From: Clostridia bacterium
GTDB lineage: Bacteria; Bacillota; Clostridia; Christensenellales; Borkfalkiaceae
Assembly (NCBI GenBank): GCA_017468085.1
Contig: JAFUJR010000018.1
Span: 1 to 64,000, forward strand
DNA: 64,000 nt
Direction: 5' to 3'
A model generated the notes under the pieces. That model had not been told where the DNA came from, did no database searches, and saw only the letters and a list, made by a program, of their open reading frames with translations. Below, in pieces: positions 17,824 to 28,001 of this stretch (its first letter is position 1; each line of letters opens with the position of its first letter). The translations under genes and the position numbers were made by a program.

Positions 17824-19256
17824 TTACGGTAATCGGTTTGGGCGTAGAACAGGGGGATTTGACGAAGCGCGGAGAGGAAATTATCCTTTCGGCGGCGCAA
17901 TCGGGGAGAAAAATCGTCGTGCGGACGGCAAACACCAAGTCCTATCAGACGGTGCTTGCGCTCGGCGTGCCGCATATCTGCTTGGATTACGTATACGAAA
18001 GTAGCCGTAACTTCGCGACGCTTGCCAAAAATCTTGCCAAAGCGGTGGCGGAGCAAGGGGAGGACAGCGTGTATCTTGTAGACGGCGCGTCCACCGAGGA
18101 TAATTCCGTGAAGGCGCTTCTCAAACGGACGCGCGGCAAAATAGAAATCGTTGACGGCGTTTCCAAAACGACGGCTATCGTGCGCGCGGCGAATTTTAAG
18201 GGCTGTTCGTACACCGCCGTTTCCGCTTACGAGCTTATCGAAAAAGCCAACGCGGGCGCGCTTAGTCTGCCCCTTATCGTCTACGATTTGGACGATAGCG
18301 GATTGGCGAGCGATATCAAACTTGCGCTCGGGGATTTATTCGGTGAAGAAACGCAGGTAAAGTATATCCGTGACGGCAAGTCGAAGAAAATTTCCCTTTT
18401 TGAGCTGGATAGACAAAAAGAATACGACTACACCTCCGCGGTGGCTATCGAGGGGGTGGATTTGTTGCAAAAAACCCGCTTCACCATCGACGATTTGAAA
18501 GAAATCGTCGTGCGGCTTCGCGCGCCGAACGGGTGTCCTTGGGATAAGGTACAAACACCCGATTCCGTCAAGATGTCGGCGGTGGAGGAGGCTTACGAGC
18601 TGGTGGACGCCATCGATTGCGACGACGACGAAAAAGTGTTGGAGGAAACGGGCGATTTGCTTTTGCAGGTCATTTTCCACGCCGTTATGAAAGAGGAAAC
18701 GGGCGCGTTTAATTTAAGCGACGTCTTGACGGGTATTTGTACGAAACTCATTACACGGCACACCCATGTATTCGGTGAAGACAAAGCGAGCGACGGTGAG
18801 AGCGCCCTTTCCGTATGGGAAAAGAATAAGATGGTGGAAAAGCACCAAGTTACTTACGCGGACTCCGTAAATGACGTGCCCAAGTGTTTTCCCGCTGCAA
18901 TGCGTGCCCAAAAAATAGGCAAACGCGCGGCGAAAGCGGGGCTGGATTTTCCGTCTGTAGAAAATGCGGCGGAGCATTTAAAGACGGAGCTTGCAGAGTT
19001 CTTCGCGGCGTATAAATCCGGGGATTTGGCAGAGGCGGAAAAAGAGCTTGGCGACGTGCTGTTCGCGGCGGTGAATATCGGCAGAAAAGCGGGTGCGGAT
19101 TGCGAAAAAGCCTTAAAAGAGAGCGCGGAACGGTTTGCCAAGCGGTTTACGCTGGCGGAATCGCTTGCGCTTGCGGACGGAAAGGTAGTTACCGAGCTTT
19201 CGGACGAAGAGTGGGACGAATATTATAAACGCGCGAAAAAAGATTTGGATGAATAA
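17820..19256 (+). CDS. yabN: YabN-like protein: tetrapyrrole-methylase-like domain fused to MazG
   Basis: This is a 478-residue fusion. The N-terminal about 210 residues (MITVIGLGVEQGDLTKRGEE) resemble the SAM-dependent tetrapyrrole methylase fold. Two MazG-type domains follow from about 225. LRAPNGCPWDKVQT, EEAYELVDAI and EETGDLLLQVIFHA supply the EExxE and ExxD metal sites, and ELGDVLFAAVN is in the second half. MazG hydrolyses nucleoside triphosphates to monophosphates. This architecture matches Bacillus YabN, often found near spoVB and cell-division genes, as here. Confidence 0.93.
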   Translation: MITVIGLGVEQGDLTKRGEEIILSAAQSGRKIVVRTANTKSYQTVLALGVPHICLDYVYESSRNFATLAKNLAKAVAEQGEDSVYLVDGASTEDNSVKALLKRTRGKIEIVDGVSKTTAIVRAANFKGCSYTAVSAYELIEKANAGALSLPLIVYDLDDSGLASDIKLALGDLFGEETQVKYIRDGKSKKISLFELDRQKEYDYTSAVAIEGVDLLQKTRFTIDDLKEIVVRLRAPNGCPWDKVQTPDSVKMSAVEEAYELVDAIDCDDDEKVLEETGDLLLQVIFHAVMKEETGAFNLSDVLTGICTKLITRHTHVFGEDKASDGESALSVWEKNKMVEKHQVTYADSVNDVPKCFPAAMRAQKIGKRAAKAGLDFPSVENAAEHLKTELAEFFAAYKSGDLAEAEKELGDVLFAAVNIGRKAGADCEKALKESAERFAKRFTLAESLALADGKVVTELSDEEWDEYYKRAKKDLDE

Positions 19257-19308
19257 CGCCTAAATTTCTAATTTTGCATTTAAAATTTCAAATTTTTATA
19301 AAAACGAA

Positions 19309-19329
19309 GGGGCAGGTATGCGTTTAACG
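19309..19329 (+). repeat. Dispersed ~20-bp motif overlapping the dus start codon
   Basis: GGGGCAGGTATGCGTTTAA differs from the consensus at one position. The ATG inside it is the start codon of the dus gene and the G run acts as part of its ribosome site. Confidence 0.75.
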
Positions 19330-20262
19330 TCTATTACAATAGGAAATATCACAATTGAAAACAACGTGTTTCTTGCGCCCTTGGCAGGGTATACGAATTA
19401 CCCTTTCCGTCGATTGTGTAAGGGCTACGGCGCGGGACTTTGCTATACCGAAATGGTGAGCGCAAAGGGGTTGAAATACGGCAGTGAAAACACCAAAGAG
19501 CTGTTACATATCGACGAAAGCGAGGGGATTTGCGCGGCGCAGGTATTCGGCAACGAACCCGATACGTTGCGCGCGGCGTGCGAACACGAGGCGTTTGCGC
19601 CTTTCCCCATCGTCGATATCAATATGGGCTGTCCCGTGCCGAAAATATACAAAAACGGCGAGGGGAGCGCCCTCTTGGGAAACCCTGTTTTGGCGGAAAA
19701 AATCGTGCGCGAGTGCGTGAAGAGCGGAAAAATCATTACGGTGAAATTCCGTATCGGTATCACCGACGATAAATTGATTACGGCAGAGTTTGCTAAGCGT
19801 ATGGAAGGTGCGGGCGCGAGCCTCATCACCGTGCACGGCAGGACGAAGGATAAAATCTATGCGGGCGAGGTAAATTTTGCCGAGATCGCGGCGGCGAAAA
19901 AGGCGGTGCAAATCCCCGTGATTGCCAACGGCGGCGTATTCTCGAACGCGGACGCCGAAACTCTCGTAAACGAAACGGGCGCGGACGGGATTATGGTGGC
20001 GAGAGCGGCTTTGTTCAATCCGCAAATCTTTTGTCAGTTGACGGGCGCGCCGACGGAAAGCAAATTGGAAATGTTCCGTAAACACTTAAAATGGACGGGG
20101 CAGGTATTTGATGAACGGTTTACGACGGTGTTTATGCGGAAGATGGCGGCGTTCTACGTCAAGGGCGAAAAAGGCGCGGCGGCGATTAAGGAAAAACTCT
20201 TTCAAGCCAAAACGCCCGATGAGGTTTGGGCGATTGCGCAACAAATCTGGCAACAAGGCTGA
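19318..20262 (+). CDS. dus: tRNA-dihydrouridine synthase (DusB-like)
   Basis: This is a 314-residue FMN enzyme that reduces uridines in the tRNA D-loop. APLAGYTNYPFR, the catalytic cysteine in NMGCPVPK, the phosphate/FMN site IANGGVFS and a C-terminal helical tRNA-binding domain (about 245-314) are present. The start codon lies within the dispersed motif. It stands alone between yabN and the convergent dehydrogenase. Confidence 0.95.
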   Translation: MRLTSITIGNITIENNVFLAPLAGYTNYPFRRLCKGYGAGLCYTEMVSAKGLKYGSENTKELLHIDESEGICAAQVFGNEPDTLRAACEHEAFAPFPIVDINMGCPVPKIYKNGEGSALLGNPVLAEKIVRECVKSGKIITVKFRIGITDDKLITAEFAKRMEGAGASLITVHGRTKDKIYAGEVNFAEIAAAKKAVQIPVIANGGVFSNADAETLVNETGADGIMVARAALFNPQIFCQLTGAPTESKLEMFRKHLKWTGQVFDERFTTVFMRKMAAFYVKGEKGAAAIKEKLFQAKTPDEVWAIAQQIWQQG

Positions 20263-20360
20263 GCCTTGACCGGTCTTACTACTTTGTCGTTCGTGCTTTG
20301 ATGAGGCGCGGCAAAGGTATGGGCGATTGGATTGCAAAAATGAAAAATTAATGCATATAA

Positions 20361-20396
20361 AAAGGCGTTGCGGATGATATTCCGCAACGCTTTTGT
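20361..20396. terminator. Bidirectional terminator
   Basis: GCGTTGCGGA / TCCGCAACGC stem, six-base loop, A run on the left and TTTTG on the right. It serves the convergent dus and Gfo/Idh genes. Confidence 0.85.
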
Positions 20397-20411
20397 CGTC
20401 TAAATATAAAC

Positions 20412-21686
20412 TTATTTATGTAAGTAGATAAGTTCGCCGCCGCTTAAGCGGGATTTTTCTGCGCAGATACCCATCAAATGGCTTTCGACGGACGCTTCGA
20501 GGGAGGTATCCGCTTTCGCGTTTCCGCAAAGGACTTCGTAAAGTTTTCTAATCAAGAATACGTCGCCGCCGCCGTGGCCGTAGCCGCTGTCTTCAAGCGC
20601 GTTGATTTCAGTAACCTCTTTTTCCTCGCCATACCTGTACAAGGTGATGCTGTTTTCCATTTCGTCCAAAACGAGCTCGCCATGCGTGCCGTGGAAGGTA
20701 TATCTTCTGCCGCCGGGAGCGGTGAAACCGGTCATGGTCAACGTTGCTTTTACGCCGTTTTCGAAGGTCATCGTCGTGAGTTGATGGTCAACTACGTTGT
20801 TGTCGCATTGGAATACGCATCTGCCGTAAGGGCCGTCTTTAATCGCCGCGCGCAGCTTTTCTTCGGTTACGGGCGGTTGTATAAGTACGTTGAAGGGCCA
20901 AAGATCTTCGGGGCAACCGCGGTTTTTCCAACCCTTAACGTAAACGCTTTCCGCGTTGTAAGGGCAGGTATCCTTATGCTTGCAGTCTACGCAGTATTTT
21001 GCCGCGCCTTCGGGCATATTTTCTTTCGTGAAAAATACGAGGTCGCCAACGGAGGAAATGCTCTTGCATTTGGATTTTGCATACCATTGCAAAAGGTCTA
21101 AGTCGTGGCAGCATTTTGCCAAAATCATGGGCGCGCTGCCGCAAGGCTGTTCGGTAGAACGCCAATTTCCGCGGACGTAGCTGTGCGCTTGGTGCCAATA
21201 GCCCACTCGTTCCAATGCGTCGATGGCAATCAATTTACCGATTTTTCCGCTTTCGATAGTCTGCATGGATTTTACAAAGGCGGGCGCGTAACGTAAAACG
21301 TGGCAAACGAGCGCTTGCGTGCCGGCTTTTTTCTGCGCTTCAAGCAAAGCCTTGCATTCTTCTTCGTTGTCCGTCAAAGGTTTTTCCGTCATGATATTGT
21401 AACCGAGCGCAAAACCCTTGGTGCAGTGGCGGATATGGTCTTTATCCTGCGTGGTAACGAGGAGTAAATCCGCGCGCTTTTTTTGGAAGAACTCCTCTTC
21501 CGTCGCAAATCGGTTGTCTTCGGGGACGTCGAATTTATTGCTTGCATACGCAAGGCGGACGGGATTTACGTCGCAAATGGCAACGATTTTAAATTTATCC
21601 GTCTGTTCGTAAAGCTGCCAACCGTATGCGTCAACGCCTCTTGCGCCGGCGCCGAGGATGGCAACGGTAAAAATTTTCTTGTCCAT
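20412..21686 (-). CDS. Gfo/Idh/MocA family oxidoreductase
   Basis: This oxidoreductase has 424 residues from the ATG at 21686 with GGAGGTG; a GTG 9 bp upstream is less likely. The N-terminal Rossmann fold VAILGAGARG and the EKPL segment (Glu-Lys-Pro near 100) mark an NAD(P)-dependent sugar or cyclitol dehydrogenase. CVDCKHKDTC near 240 is a Cys-rich insert seen in one subgroup of this family. It is 114 bp downstream of an AraC regulator on the same strand, which probably controls it. The substrate is unknown. Confidence 0.9.
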   Translation of the reverse strand: MDKKIFTVAILGAGARGVDAYGWQLYEQTDKFKIVAICDVNPVRLAYASNKFDVPEDNRFATEEEFFQKKRADLLLVTTQDKDHIRHCTKGFALGYNIMTEKPLTDNEEECKALLEAQKKAGTQALVCHVLRYAPAFVKSMQTIESGKIGKLIAIDALERVGYWHQAHSYVRGNWRSTEQPCGSAPMILAKCCHDLDLLQWYAKSKCKSISSVGDLVFFTKENMPEGAAKYCVDCKHKDTCPYNAESVYVKGWKNRGCPEDLWPFNVLIQPPVTEEKLRAAIKDGPYGRCVFQCDNNVVDHQLTTMTFENGVKATLTMTGFTAPGGRRYTFHGTHGELVLDEMENSITLYRYGEEKEVTEINALEDSGYGHGGGDVFLIRKLYEVLCGNAKADTSLEASVESHLMGICAEKSRLSGGELIYLHK

Positions 21687-21800
21687 AATTTTCACCTCCG
21701 TGAAAGTTCAGTTTTTATTATATAGGCATTACGCCGAATTTTCAAGCCTAAATATGAGCAAAATGTGTCAAAAATTGATATTTTTTACAAGGTTACGCGC

Positions 21801-22577
21801 TTAACGCCTTTTTGGACAAACGCCGAATTCTTTTTTGTAGGCGCGGTAAAAAGTATTTGCGCTTTCAAATCCGCAGGAAAGTGCGGCTGGAAATACGGCG
21901 GTTTTGGGGTCGTTTTCCAAAATGGACTGTGTTTTTATGACGCGCAATCTGTTAACGTGCGTCGTCCAATTTTCATGCAGATATTTGCGCAAAAGACGGG
22001 ATAAATGCTCGTAAGAATAGCCGAATTTTTTTGCGACGGTGCGCAAGGACAGGTCGTCTTGCAGGTGGGTTTCGGCATAGTGAAGGACGTCGAAAACGAG
22101 TGCGTCTTGCTTGTCGTCGATAGGGTCGATAAAGGGTGTATTTTGCGCGATTGCGCCGAGTAAAATCCCCATTGCGCCCTCAATGGTCGCGTACCTGCCC
22201 CCATCTGACGGGTGATTTTGTTCGCAAAGGTCGTGTAAAGTTTGTAAAAGTTGCATATTTTCGAAACGAAAATAGGTAGGGGGCTTTTTTCCGAGGAAGG
22301 AGGAAAATGCAGGATCGAAATAACGTTTATCCCCGACGATGACGACGGTGGACGCGTTTTTTACGTACGGATAAGAGTGGACGCAGAAGCTGTTTACGAA
22401 GCAAGCGTCGCCCGTTTCTAAAACCCGTTTTTCGCCGCCGACGACGACTTCCTGCTCTCCGTTTTCTACAAACAGAAATTCAAGTGCGCTGTGGAAGTGC
22501 GAGGTCGTGGGGATTTGTTTGCCCCGCCGAAAATAAAAATATTTTTTACTGTCTGCCTGTTGTTCGTAAAAGCTCAT
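21801..22577 (-). CDS. AraC family transcriptional regulator
   Basis: This regulator has 258 residues from the ATG at 22577. The N-terminal half is a cupin-type ligand domain (TSHFHSALEFLFVENGEQEVVVGG). The C-terminal about 100 residues hold two HTH motifs, with LRTVAKKFGYSYEHLSRLLRKY and ALSCGFESANTFYRAYKKEFG. It probably responds to a carbohydrate and regulates the adjacent dehydrogenase. It has its own consensus promoter. Confidence 0.93.
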   Translation of the reverse strand: MSFYEQQADSKKYFYFRRGKQIPTTSHFHSALEFLFVENGEQEVVVGGEKRVLETGDACFVNSFCVHSYPYVKNASTVVIVGDKRYFDPAFSSFLGKKPPTYFRFENMQLLQTLHDLCEQNHPSDGGRYATIEGAMGILLGAIAQNTPFIDPIDDKQDALVFDVLHYAETHLQDDLSLRTVAKKFGYSYEHLSRLLRKYLHENWTTHVNRLRVIKTQSILENDPKTAVFPAALSCGFESANTFYRAYKKEFGVCPKRR

Positions 22578-22595
22578 TTTAAATACCTTACCCTT

Positions 22596-22624
22596 AGTAT
22601 AGCACACTCTTTTTTAAATGTCAA
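22596..22624 (-). promoter_or_regulatory. Promoter of the AraC regulator
   Basis: Minus strand TTGACA (22619-22624), 17-bp spacer, TATACT (22596-22601), about 20 bp before the ATG. Confidence 0.88.
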
Positions 22625-22854
22625 TTTTTGCGACGAGGTCTTTTCAAATTTTAGTATTTTTTTGTTTGTAAATTTTATAAAGCGCGCCAACGCCAAAAAC
22701 GGGGGAAAAATTTACGCAGATAACGTTTGCGGTATAATTATCGTGGGGAGGATAAAAATCCTCGTTTAAGCAAAAAGACGGGCGAAAAACGGGGGAAACG
22801 TAAAAATAAACTACGTTTAAGGAAAGAAAAATTTTAAAAAGCGGGCGGAAACGC

Positions 22855-22883
22855 TGTACAATCTTTTCTTTATGTGTTATAAT
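22855..22883 (+). promoter_or_regulatory. Extended -10 promoter of gyrB
   Basis: TGTTATAAT (TG at 22875-22876, TATAAT at 22878-22883) with a weak -35 TGTACA at 22855-22860, 17 bp apart. The rest of the roughly 375-bp gap between the AraC gene and gyrB is AT-rich with no recognisable gene. Confidence 0.65.
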
Positions 22884-22939
22884 ATGTTCGTACGTTGATT
22901 TTTCCTTTTTTCGAAAAAAAGGAAAGGAACAGATGTTAA

Positions 22940-24868
<1,929 letters not shown>

Positions 24869-24986
24869 GCACGTATATACGTCGCATTTCAGCGTTGTTG
24901 CTCCGCGCGGCTTGGTCACGTACGTCCAAGTACGCTCCCTGCGCCGTACTCGCAACGCCTTGAACTGCTTGTATCTCCGCGCTTAA
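24869..24986. repeat. Palindromic intercistronic repeat, copy 2
   Basis: It begins immediately after the gyrB stop. Left arm ACGTATATACGTCGCATTTC, core GGTCACGTACGTCCAAGTAC and right end CCTTGAACTGCTTGTATCTC match copies 1 and 3. Nothing else is recognisable between gyrB and gyrA except the gyrA ribosome site. Confidence 0.8.
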
Positions 24987-25069
24987 ACCCTGTTGAGATA
25001 TAGTAGCGTAAAATTTCTATCAAAAATTCACTTTTTTATCGACAACCGATAAGGAGATTATTAAAAATC

Positions 25070-27694
25070 ATGGCTAAAAAAGAAACCAGCCCCGAATTAA
25101 CCGAGGAATTTAAGAAAACACTCGCAATGACCAAACTGCTCGACATCGAGGTAGACGACGAGTTAAAGCGTTCGTTCATTGCGTATGCAATGGCGGTAAA
25201 TAAATCCCGTGCGATCCCCGACGTTCGCGACGGTTTAAAGCCCGTGCACAGAAGAATTTTGTTCTCAATGCACGAAATGGGCTTGTATAACGATAAGGCG
25301 ACGAGAAAGTGCGCCCGTATCGTCGGCGACTGTATGGGTAAATATCACCCCCACGGCGACAGCTCCGTATACGACGCGCTCGTGCGGTTGGCGCAGGACT
25401 TCACCATCAATTTTCCCCTCGTTTACGGGCACGGTAACTTCGGTTCTATAGACGGCGACAGTGCGGCTGCAATGCGTTACACCGAAGCGAAGCTCACGAA
25501 GCTTGCGGCGGAAATGTTGAAAGACCTCGACAAGGAAACGGTTGATTTTATTCCCAACTTCGACGCGACGGAAGAAGAACCCACCGTTTTGCCTGCAAGA
25601 TATCCCAACCTGCTTGTAAACGGCGCGGACGGCATTGCGGTAGGTATGGCGACGAATATCCCTCCCCATAACCTCGCGGAAGTTATCGACGGCACGATTG
25701 CGCTTATCGACAATCCCGAAATCACCGTGGACGAGCTTATGGAATATATCCCTGCCCCCGACTTCCCTACGGGCGGTATCATCATGGGCAGAAGCGGTAT
25801 CAAAAAAGCGTACAGAACGGGTCAGGGCAACCTCGTTATCCGTTCTAAGTGCGATATTGAAGAATACGGCTCGGGCGGCAATACCCGTTCTCGTATCGTC
25901 GTAACCGAAATCCCTTACCAAGTCAATAAAGCGCAGCTCGTAAAAACGATTGCGGATATGGTAAACGAAAAGAAAATCGAGGGCATTTCGGATATCCGCG
26001 ACGAATCGGGCAGAGACGGTATGCGTATCGTCATCGAGGTCAAGAAGGACGCAAACGCGCAAGTCGTACTCAACACCCTCTATAAAAAGACGAAATTACA
26101 GACCTCAGACGGCATTATTTTGCTTGCGCTCGTCGAAAACGGCACAGAGCCCAAGACCTTGAATATCCGCGAAATTTTGTGGCATTACCTCGAACATCAA
26201 AAAGAGGTCATCACGAGAAGAACCCGCTTTGAGCTCAACAAGACGGAAGAACGCGCGCATATCATTGCGGGTTTGGTGCTTGCGCTTGCCAACGTGGATG
26301 AGGTCATCAAAATCATCAAAGCGTCCGCAGACAAAAACGCGGCGATCACGGCGCTCACCGAAACCTTCGTTTTGGACGAAAAACAGGCGAACGCTATCCT
26401 CGAAATGCGCTTGCAAAGACTTACCTCTTTGGAGGTGGAAAAGCTCAACGACGAGTTGGCGCAGCTCCGCGCGACCATCGAGGACTTGAAAGACATTTTG
26501 GCGAACGAGAGCCGTATCTTGGATATTATCCGTAACGATTTGACGGAAATCAAGACGAAGTATCCTTCTCCCAGAAAGACGGAAATTTCCGTCGATTACG
26601 GCAATATCGACGACGAAGATTTGATTGACAGAGAGGACGTCGTTATCACCATCACGCACGGCGGCTATATCAAGCGTTTGCCCGTTGACGAATACAAGGC
26701 GCAGGGCAGAGGCGGCAAGGGTATCACCGCGCACAGACCCAAGGACGAGGACTACGTGGAAAAGATGTTCGTTTGCTGCACGCACGACCCGATTTTGCTC
26801 TTCTCGTCTAAAGGCAAGGTATACTCTGTCAAGGGTTACGAAATTCCCGAAGCCAACCGCACGGCGCGCGGCAGAGCGATAGTCAACGTAATTCAGCTTG
26901 ACCAAGGCGAAAAGATCGAGGCGGTGCTTCCCGTACTTGAAAACGGCACGGGCTACCTCGTAATGGCAACCGAAAAGGGTCTTATCAAAAAGACGCATAC
27001 CGACGAATTTAAGCGTATTGCAAAGAACGGTAAGATTGCCATCAAGATTCAAGAGGACGATAGATTGATCGCCGTTCGCTTTACGACGGGCGAAGATGAA
27101 ATTCTCGTGGCTTCCCGCGGCGGTAAGTGTATCCGTTTTGCGGAAACGGACGTTCGTCCTACGGGCAGAGGCACGCAGGGCGTCCGCGCAATCAACCTTG
27201 CAAAAGACGACATCGTAGTGGATATGCTGATTATCGATCCTGCATTCGATTTGTTCACCCTCACTTCGCTTGGCTACGGTAAACGCTCTAAGATTGACGA
27301 TTACCGCTTGCAGAGCCGTGGCGGTAAGGGTATCAAGGCAGGTATCTTCAACGAAAAGACGGGCGATTTGGTCAGCTTAAAGCCCGTTACCGACGAAAAC
27401 GATATTATGATTATCACGATGGGCGGTACGATTATCCGTATGCACGCAGATACGATCAGCTGTATCGGCAGAAGCACGCGCGGCGTACGCGTTATGAACG
27501 TAAAGGATAGCACGATTGCTACCGTAGACATCACCGAACGCGACGACGAGGCGGAAACGCAAGCTCCCGAAGAAACGGCGGCGGATTTAAGCCCCGAAGA
27601 TTTGGCGGGTGAAGCTGACTCCAATGAGGGATTGGAAGAAACGGTTGTTTTGGACGACGAAGCCGTAGACGAAGCTCCCGTTGACGAAGAATAA
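25070..27694 (+). CDS. gyrA: DNA gyrase subunit A
   Basis: This is the 874-residue breakage-reunion subunit. The active tyrosine is Tyr137 in AAAMRYTEA. The quinolone region reads HPHGDSSVYD, with Ser98 and Asp102 in the Ser83 and Asp87 positions of E. coli, the unmutated state. The GyrA box appears as QGRGGKG near residue 545, so the wrapping domain is functional, and five more blades follow. The last about 50 residues are strongly acidic. AAGGAG precedes the ATG. Confidence 0.98.
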   Translation: MAKKETSPELTEEFKKTLAMTKLLDIEVDDELKRSFIAYAMAVNKSRAIPDVRDGLKPVHRRILFSMHEMGLYNDKATRKCARIVGDCMGKYHPHGDSSVYDALVRLAQDFTINFPLVYGHGNFGSIDGDSAAAMRYTEAKLTKLAAEMLKDLDKETVDFIPNFDATEEEPTVLPARYPNLLVNGADGIAVGMATNIPPHNLAEVIDGTIALIDNPEITVDELMEYIPAPDFPTGGIIMGRSGIKKAYRTGQGNLVIRSKCDIEEYGSGGNTRSRIVVTEIPYQVNKAQLVKTIADMVNEKKIEGISDIRDESGRDGMRIVIEVKKDANAQVVLNTLYKKTKLQTSDGIILLALVENGTEPKTLNIREILWHYLEHQKEVITRRTRFELNKTEERAHIIAGLVLALANVDEVIKIIKASADKNAAITALTETFVLDEKQANAILEMRLQRLTSLEVEKLNDELAQLRATIEDLKDILANESRILDIIRNDLTEIKTKYPSPRKTEISVDYGNIDDEDLIDREDVVITITHGGYIKRLPVDEYKAQGRGGKGITAHRPKDEDYVEKMFVCCTHDPILLFSSKGKVYSVKGYEIPEANRTARGRAIVNVIQLDQGEKIEAVLPVLENGTGYLVMATEKGLIKKTHTDEFKRIAKNGKIAIKIQEDDRLIAVRFTTGEDEILVASRGGKCIRFAETDVRPTGRGTQGVRAINLAKDDIVVDMLIIDPAFDLFTLTSLGYGKRSKIDDYRLQSRGGKGIKAGIFNEKTGDLVSLKPVTDENDIMIITMGGTIIRMHADTISCIGRSTRGVRVMNVKDSTIATVDITERDDEAETQAPEETAADLSPEDLAGEADSNEGLEETVVLDDEAVDEAPVDEE

Positions 27695-27708
27695 ACTTTA
27701 TAAAATGG

Positions 27709-27745
27709 CAACCGCCCTTGCGTTTCAAGGGCGGTTGTTTCTTAT
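27709..27745 (+). terminator. Terminator of gyrA
   Basis: Perfect 12-bp stem CAACCGCCCTTG / CAAGGGCGGTTG, five-base loop, then TTTCTT. Confidence 0.9.
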
Positions 27746-27780
27746 TGTGTTTCCAAGAAAATTTCAAATTTAAACGAGTG

Positions 27781-27831
27781 AGGCAGGTATGCGTTGAAAA
27801 ATAAAACACCATAGCAGGTACGCGTTGAAAA
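27781..27831 (+). repeat. Two copies of the dispersed ~20-bp motif
   Basis: AGGCAGGTATGCGTTGAAAA (27781-27800) and TAGCAGGTACGCGTTGAAAA (27812-27831). The second is flanked by CACCATA and TATGGTG and could be the loop of a hairpin. The rest of the 27746-27962 gap shows no gene. Confidence 0.85.
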
Positions 27832-27962
27832 TATGGTGAAAATGTTGGGCGTTTAAGGCTCAGCGTCATAAAAAGGCTTGGAAAAGAAATGCCGCTTATA
27901 CAAGAAGAAATATATATAAGAATGGGCGGTAAGGTAGTAAGATTGGGTTAAGGCTCAGCATT

Positions 27963-27997
27963 AAAAAACGAACGGATTTTTCTCCGTTCGTTTTTTT
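27963..27997. terminator. Terminator of the P-type ATPase gene (bidirectional)
   Basis: AAAAAACGAACGGA / TCCGTTCGTTTTTT stem with a six-base loop, flanked by A and T runs, just past the ATPase stop on the minus strand. Confidence 0.9.
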
Positions 27998-28001
27998 GCA
28001 A

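Noticed and set aside
20096-20115. Copy of the dispersed motif in dus
   Set aside because: Only the GGGGCAGGTAT half matches, and TGQVFDERF looks like native Dus sequence.
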